Below, one piece after another: positions 57,977 to 64,000 of a stretch of DNA of 64,000 nucleotides. The position numbers and the translations under genes are program-made. Where the stretch lies: NCBI RefSeq assembly GCF_009730915.1, contig NC_052474.1, positions 1,833,501 to 1,897,500 of the forward strand. Direction: 5' to 3'. Numbering within the stretch: the first letter of the stretch is position 1; each line of letters begins with the position of its first letter. Source of the stretch: Dioscorea cayenensis subsp. rotundata (Eukaryota; Streptophyta; Magnoliopsida; Dioscoreales; Dioscoreaceae). The notes beneath the pieces are model-generated. The model did no database searches and was not told where the DNA came from. It saw only the letters and a program-made list of their open reading frames with translations.

Positions 57977-60900
57977 ATGGACTTCGTCTCCCGCCACGCT
58001 GCCGATCCCCGCCCTTCTCCTCCTGAACCCTCTCCCAACCCCTCATCGTCTTCCAATTCTGCCTCCACTGCTCCACCTGAGGAGCCTGAGTACCTCGCGC
58101 GGTATCTTGTCGTCAAGCACTCGTGGCGAGGGCGGTACAAGCGGATTCTTTGCATCTCTAGTGCGGCGATCATCACTTTGGATCCGAACACCTTGGCGGT
58201 CACGAATTCCTATGATGTTGCCGATGGGTTTGAGGAGGCTGCGCCGGTGCTGGGGCGCGGGGATGACCCTGGGTCGCAGGAGTTCACGCTTAGCTTGAGG
58301 ACGGATGCGCGCGGAAAGTTTAAGCATATTAGGTTTTCCTCCAGGTTTCGGGTGAGCATCTTAACGGAGTTGCACCGGTTGCGGGGCGGAAAGTTGGGAC
58401 CGGTTGCGGAGTTCCCGGTGCTTCATCTCCGTAGGAGGACTGCAGAGTGGGTTCCCTATGTAAGTTCTTCTGCTAATTATTATTGTTGAAATTTAAATCT
58501 TGATAGACATCTATTCAGTAGCAGTAGCAGTAGCAGTAACAGTAGCAGTCCTAGTGTGAAAAGAAAAGGATTGTTTTGAAGAAATAGTTGCTTAGTCATG
58601 TTGAAGCAGCTGTTGCCTCATTTCATACAAAATGATAGCAATATGCATCCGGAGTGCTGCATATGCGAGAACACAAGTTATTTCATTTCTTTGGTATTGC
58701 TCTGCCATGCCACATTGTATTCTTTCAGTGGAATTTTTTAGTGACCCCTTAAAGTTCAATGCATATAATTTGCTCCATGAGCGTAAATTACACTGAAGCT
58801 TCTTTGTTAACACTGCATTTTTTAATGGTTTATTATCATTGATTCATTTACAGGTGACCTGAAGGAGTGTGATTTAGTAGTTTTAACTTTTAGGTATCTG
58901 ACATTTCTGGCCAATATAATCTGTTGCTTAACCTTTTCACAGGCTCAGGGGATATACTTTTGTTTATATATGTCTTTTCTGTTATTTAGCTATTAGCACT
59001 TTAGCATAATTTTGAACTCCATTTTTCTGCAGAGGTTGAAGGTTACATCTGTTGGTGTTGAGCTTCTTGAAGCAAATTCTGGAGAGCCAAGGTGGTGTTT
59101 GGATTTCAGGGACATGAATTCACCTGCAGTCATACTTTTGGCAGACAATTTCGGTAAAAGAAGCAGTGAATCTGGGGGTTTTGTTCTTTGCCCCCTATAT
59201 GGAAGAAAATCCAAAGCTTTTTTAGCTGCCTCTGGAGCTTCTAACACAACAATTATATCGTATTTGGTATGTCGTTTCCTTGTCTTATCTTTGTTATTTT
59301 TATGCCAATGTTAGTTGAAAAATAGTTGATCTTCTTGTTCTGCATGGTTATATTACTTTTTTACTACCTACATGTTTCCTTCCTTTTAATTTTTCGTTTG
59401 TGATATTCTTTGATTCTATATACAGACCAAAACTGCAAAGTCTACAGTGGGATTACTTTTATCTGTCGACAGCTCTCAATCAATGACAGCAGCTGATTTT
59501 CTAAAGAAAAGGGGTAAGTTTAGGAAATATAATTGGAGAAACTGGCTAACTTCTTCTCTTGTCAAAGCGATATCTTACCTTCTGATTTGTTCCTTTGTGA
59601 ATCTGTTGCATGCTTCAATGTTTTTTTGCCTCTTTCTGTGGTACTGTAGCTTAATTTCTTCAGTAGTTCATTGTAATTTGCAGCCAAGGAGGCAGTTGGA
59701 GCCGAAGAAACCCCCTATGGCGAATGGTCGGTTACTAGATTACGTTCTGCTGCTCATGGAACCGCATACATTGAAAGCTTAAGTTTGGGGATTGGACCTA
59801 AGGGTGGACTGGGAGATCAAGGTGATTCTGTTTCCCGTCAACTCATTCTCACAAAGGTTTCACTTGTTGAACGGAGACCGGAAAACTATGAGGTACCCAT
59901 GTTTGTTGGGAGATCTTATGCTTTTGTTTCTTCATTCTTGTGTACAGTAGGTCTCATGTATGATTGAATTTTTATGGTAATTTTATCTCTTTATTTAGTT
60001 TTAACTCAATATCTAGCAAAATGGTTCTCATTCTTGAATTTTATTGCTAGTCTACCTCAATTTGCTATTTTAGTATGTCCTCTCTCTTGCGATTGTATCT
60101 TCTTTTCTTTCCACTGCTATTCGAAATCATCTTTTCCCTCCTCCTTACTTTGCCATGGATGGCAACCCCCTAGCCTTGTTTTCTTTTACTGAAATTTCAA
60201 AGATGTATTTAATTAAATTCAGTGTTTTACTCCACACTCATGTCTGTAGTCTTTATATTCTTTAAATGAAGAATGCCTGTCAAGTTCTGATTGCAACTTC
60301 TTGTGACTTTGCACAGGCTGTTATTGTCCGCCCATTGTCAGTAGTAAGTTCTCTTGTCAGGTTTGCAGAAGAACCACAGATGTTTGCCATTGAATTCAAT
60401 GATGGTTGCCCTATTCATGTGAGTATTTGCTATTTCATGATGCGATTAGGGGTGAAAAAATGGCCTAATTTTATTCATGGTTCCAATGACAGGTGTATGC
60501 GAGCACATCTCGTGATAGCCTGCTTGCAGCAGTTCGTGATGTTTTGCAAACAGAGGTATCTTTTTTGATGTTGACTTGTTGCTTTTCTGTATTCCTGTTG
60601 CTTGGGATTGAATCTTTTTTGTGTTTCCTGTTAGGGCCAGTGTCCTGTTCCTGTGTTACCTAGGCTGACTATGCCTGGTCACCGCATAGACCCTCCCTGT
60701 GGAAGAGCCTTGCTACTGATACAGCAATCTCCTCCTGGTCAACAGCATCCTGTCTCTGATATTGAAAGTTCATCCATGCATTTGAAACACTTGGCTGCTG
60801 CTGCAAAAGATGCTGTAGCTGAAGGTGCCTCAGTCCCTGGTCCAAGAGCAAAGTTGTGGCGTAGAATTAGGGAGTTCAATGCTTGTGTACCTTATGGTGG

Positions 60901-63887
60901 AGTGCCTCCTAACGTTGATGTGCCAGAGGTTGTGCTTATGGCCGTGATCTCAATGCTTCCTGTAACGCCTAATCTGCCGCCTGAGGCTCCACCACCTCCT
61001 GCACCATCACCTAAGGCAGCTGCAACACTGATGGGCTTCACTGCATGTCTACGTAGGTTGCTGGTGTCAAGAAATGCAGCTTCACATGTGATGGCTTTTC
61101 CTGCTGCTGTTGGTAGAGTAATGGGGCTTCTCAGAAATGGGTCTGATGGTGTGGCATCAGAGGTAGCTGGATTTATAGCTATGCTTATTGGTGGTGGTCC
61201 TGGTGATACTGGTGCGCTGATGAATTTAAGAGGAGAGCAACATGCTACTTACATGCATACGAAGTCTGTGCTATTTGGTCACCCAAATTATGTTACCGTC
61301 CTTGTCAATAGATTGAGGCCTTCATCGGTATCACCATTGTTATCAATGTCAGTTGTTGAAGTTCTTGAAGCTATGCTTTGTGAATCCCATGGTGAAACTA
61401 CTCAGCATACTACTTTTGTCGAGTTGCTTCGCCAAGTGGCCGGCTTACGGCGCCGGCTATTTGCATTGTTTGGGCATCCTGCTGAAAGTGTAAGAGAGAC
61501 AGTAGCTGTCATCATGCGAACCATTGCTGAGGAGGACGCAATTGCAGCTGAGTCCATGAGAGATGCTGCTTTGAGAGATGGCGCCCTATTGAGGCACCTG
61601 TTGCATGCCTTTTTTCTTCCTGCTGGTGAGCGGCGTGATGTTAGTCGGCAGCTTGTAGCTCTCTGGGCAGATTCTTATCAACCTGCTCTTGATTTGTTGT
61701 CAAGAGTTCTACCTCCTGGTCTCGTTGCTTATTTGCATACAAGATCTGATGCTACACAGGAAGATTCACAAAACCAATTTAATGAAGACGCACCTTCAAC
61801 CAGGAGAAGGCGTCGCATTCTCCAGCAGAGGAAGGGCCGCTTATGTAAGGGCATAACATCTCAAGAGCAAGTGATTCCTCAAATTAACAATGTTGAGAAT
61901 GGGGATTTGGCAAGACAAATTGGCCATGGTGCTTCTGTAGGAAATGAAAACCAGCAGAGATCCTCCCAAGACTCAAATTTTGGACAATATGCTGTCTCTC
62001 CGTCTGTTCCAAGTGCAAACCCAATGAATGAATCATGTTCTGCAGCAGGTGTGCATAGTTCATCTTCAGCTACAAATCCTTCGGTAAACTTTGCTCAAAC
62101 CAATATCACGCCTCTATCAGATTCGAATGCTTCTGATCCAGTTGATTCTGACAACTTAACTGGACCTCTGAATCCTGACCTCCCTACACCAGCACAGATT
62201 GTTGTGGAGAACACTCCTGTGGGCTCAGGTCGGTTACTGTGCAACTGGTACGAATTTTGGAAAGCATTTGGTCTAGATCATAATCGAGCAGACTTAATAT
62301 GGAATGAACGCACTAGGCAAGAACTTAGAGAGGCTTTGCAAGCAGAAGTTCATAAATTAGATGTTGAGAAAGAAAGATCAGAAGATATAGTCCCTCGTGG
62401 GTCAATGGTTGGGGTGAAGCCAGGGCAAGAAAATGCACCACAGATATCTTGGAACTATGTAGAATTTTCAGTTAGCTACCCTAGTCTTTCAAAAGAAGTC
62501 TGTGTGGGCCAATATTATCTTCGTTTGTTGCTTGAGAGTAGTAGTAATTTTCGGGCACAGGATTTTCCACTGCGTGATCCACCAGCATTCTTCAGAGCAT
62601 TATATCATCGTTTCTTATGTGATGCAGACACTGGGCTTACTGTTGATGGTGCTATTCCTGATGAATTGGGTTCATCTGATGACTGGTGTGATATGGGAAG
62701 ATTAGATGGTTTTGGGGGAGGTGGAGGTTCTTCAGTCAGAGAACTTTGTGCTAGAGCAATGGCAATCGTGTATGAGCAGCACTATAAAGTTATTGGGCCT
62801 TTTGATGGTACAGCTCACATTACAGTTTTATTGGACAGGACAGATGATCGGGCTTTGAGACACCGGTTGCTTCTCCTACTAAAGGTAGTCCCATGAACCT
62901 AAGAATCCTTGAAGGTTATTTTTAAAACCTAAAACTGTTACTACTTGGTTACTTGCTAAATCATTGCTACATTTTTAAATAACAGCTATTGGGAGTTTTC
63001 TTGAATTTACATTAGCAGAATGCTGGTTGACAGATATATTAGGCATGGATATTATATAAATCACATTAGAGAATTCTATAGTCTGGTTATGCCGAGAGTT
63101 GCACTAATTTTGAGCCTTTTTGGATTTGGATTTTTCTTTGTGTGTGTGTGTGTGTGTGTGTGTGAGAACAATTTAGTGCTTTTGTCTTGTTGAATAAATG
63201 TGTTTCTCATGATAACTGTTTGGAAGAAGCTTTTGGATTCAAGACCATATGAGCTGACTTTTTTTTTCTTTTTGAATTTTAGTTGTTATTATTTTTGGCA
63301 CATAACATCATCACAGGGCTGACTTTTTAAAGTTCTAATTACATATCAAGTTTTGTGTCTTGTGCTCATTTATTGATAAAATCATGCCTTCTTTCTAAAA
63401 GGGAACTTATGATTGGAATGCTCTTTTGATGTTATATTTGAATGTTCCTTTCTTTTGTCAAAAATTTAGTTACATATTCTACCATTGGTGATAAACTTAA
63501 TGAGAAGAATTTCTAATTGTGCAGGCCTTAATGAAAGTCATTTCAAATGTGGAAGCTTGTGTTTTAGTTGGAGGGTGTGTTTTGGCTGTTGATCTTCTGA
63601 CTGTCGCTCATGAAGCTTCCGAACGAACTTCTATTCCTTTGCAATCTAATTTGATTGCTGCTACTGCATTCATGGAACCACTGAAAGAATGGATGTTCAT
63701 TGACAATGATGGCACACAAGTTGGGCCACTTGAGAAGGATGCAATAAGAAGATTTTGGTCAAAGAAGGCCATCGATTGGACTACCAGGTGCTGGGCTTCT
63801 GGTATGTCTGACTGGAAACGATTGCGTGATATCCGTGAACTACGATGGGCACTCGCAATTCGTGTTCCTGTTCTCACCCCGGTTCAG
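57977..63887 (+). CDS. GRV2: GRV2/KAM2 (RME-8, DNAJC13 homologue), 5' part
   Basis: Eight exons fall in the window: 57977-58459, 59033-59266, 59426-59513, 59684-59892, 60317-60418, 60493-60555, 60635-62884 and 63525-63887, in frame for 1264 residues with a GT donor at 63888; the rest lies beyond the window (the family is about 2500 residues). After a Pro/Ser-rich start come the conserved N-terminal region (LARYLVVKHSWRGRYKRI), HEAT-like helical repeats in the 2250 bp exon 7, and a GYF-like domain in exon 8 (EWMFIDNDGTQVGPL, RCWASGMSDWKRL). The DnaJ domain would come later. The protein is a peripheral endosomal co-chaperone needed for vacuolar sorting, endosome shape and shoot gravitropism in Arabidopsis. 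No frame break is present. GC-rich first exon and Pro-rich leader are normal for this gene. Confidence 0.95.
63139..63164. repeat. (TG)n microsatellite in GRV2 intron 7
   Basis: An uninterrupted TG run inside the 640 bp intron between exons 7 and 8. Confidence 0.85.
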
Positions 63888-64000
63888 GTATCCTTTTGGA
63901 ATATGAAGTATATAGTTACCCTCTACAAATCTATTAGCCTTCTACAAATCTACGGTCTGTACTAAATTGAATTTTTAAAGGTTAAGAAATGTTTTTCTTC

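Noticed and set aside
1-64000. tRNA, rRNA, snoRNA or microRNA genes and CRISPR-like arrays
   Set aside because: No convincing cloverleaf, rRNA core or long microRNA hairpin was seen; the regular repeats are microsatellites or intronic tandem repeats in a plant genome.

Overview
This is nuclear DNA from a flowering plant. It shows AT-rich intergenic sequence, GT-AG introns, plastid-targeted proteins, class II trehalose-phosphate synthase, R2R3-MYB, fibrillin, OPT transporter and GRV2/RME-8 genes, and plant-type SINEs, hAT elements and a Copia element. The norbelladine/norcoclaurine-synthase-like Bet v 1 cluster would fit a monocot (a yam-like genome is a guess), but nothing seen fixes the species.

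Layout: (1) 1-10 kb: a tandem family of three two-exon Bet v 1-fold genes of the norcoclaurine/norbelladine synthase-like type, separated by LINE tails, SINEs, hAT-like elements and local duplications. (2) 10-14 kb: a class II trehalose-phosphate synthase gene on the minus strand, with an intron-split upstream ORF in its leader and a SINE just upstream of its TATA box. (3) 15.9-19.5 kb: a 12-exon plastid-type protein-kinase-like gene that looks like a pseudokinase. (4) 22-26.6 kb: a complex I NDUFB10 gene sharing a 254 bp divergent promoter with a small unknown protein gene, whose second intron carries about 14 degenerate repeats of roughly 90 bp; then a small membrane-protein gene. (5) 26.6-38.4 kb: gene-poor AT-rich DNA with a 1000-N gap flanked by the same 1.85 kb sequence on both sides. 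(6) 38.4-39.5 kb: an R2R3-MYB gene. (7) 42-50 kb: a fibrillin (FBN2/PAP3-like) gene divergent from a LYR-motif gene, then an oligopeptide transporter gene. (8) 51-54 kb: an old broken Copia element. (9) 58-64 kb: the 5' half of GRV2/KAM2 (RME-8/DNAJC13 homologue), running off the end.

The genes do not form one pathway; this is ordinary euchromatin with housekeeping, plastid and specialised-metabolism genes side by side. Two themes cut across the window. First, every frame break found in an otherwise conserved host gene (seven breaks in four genes) is a single extra base in a short homopolymer run. Together with the duplicated sequence abutting the N gap, this points to residual long-read assembly error rather than true gene decay. 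Second, biological items worth attention are the 57-codon leader ORF of the trehalose-phosphate synthase gene, the AT donor in the first Bet v 1-like gene, the degenerate catalytic sites of the plastid kinase-like protein, and four SINEs, three with clear target-site duplications. I found no strong evidence for a wholly new biological system.
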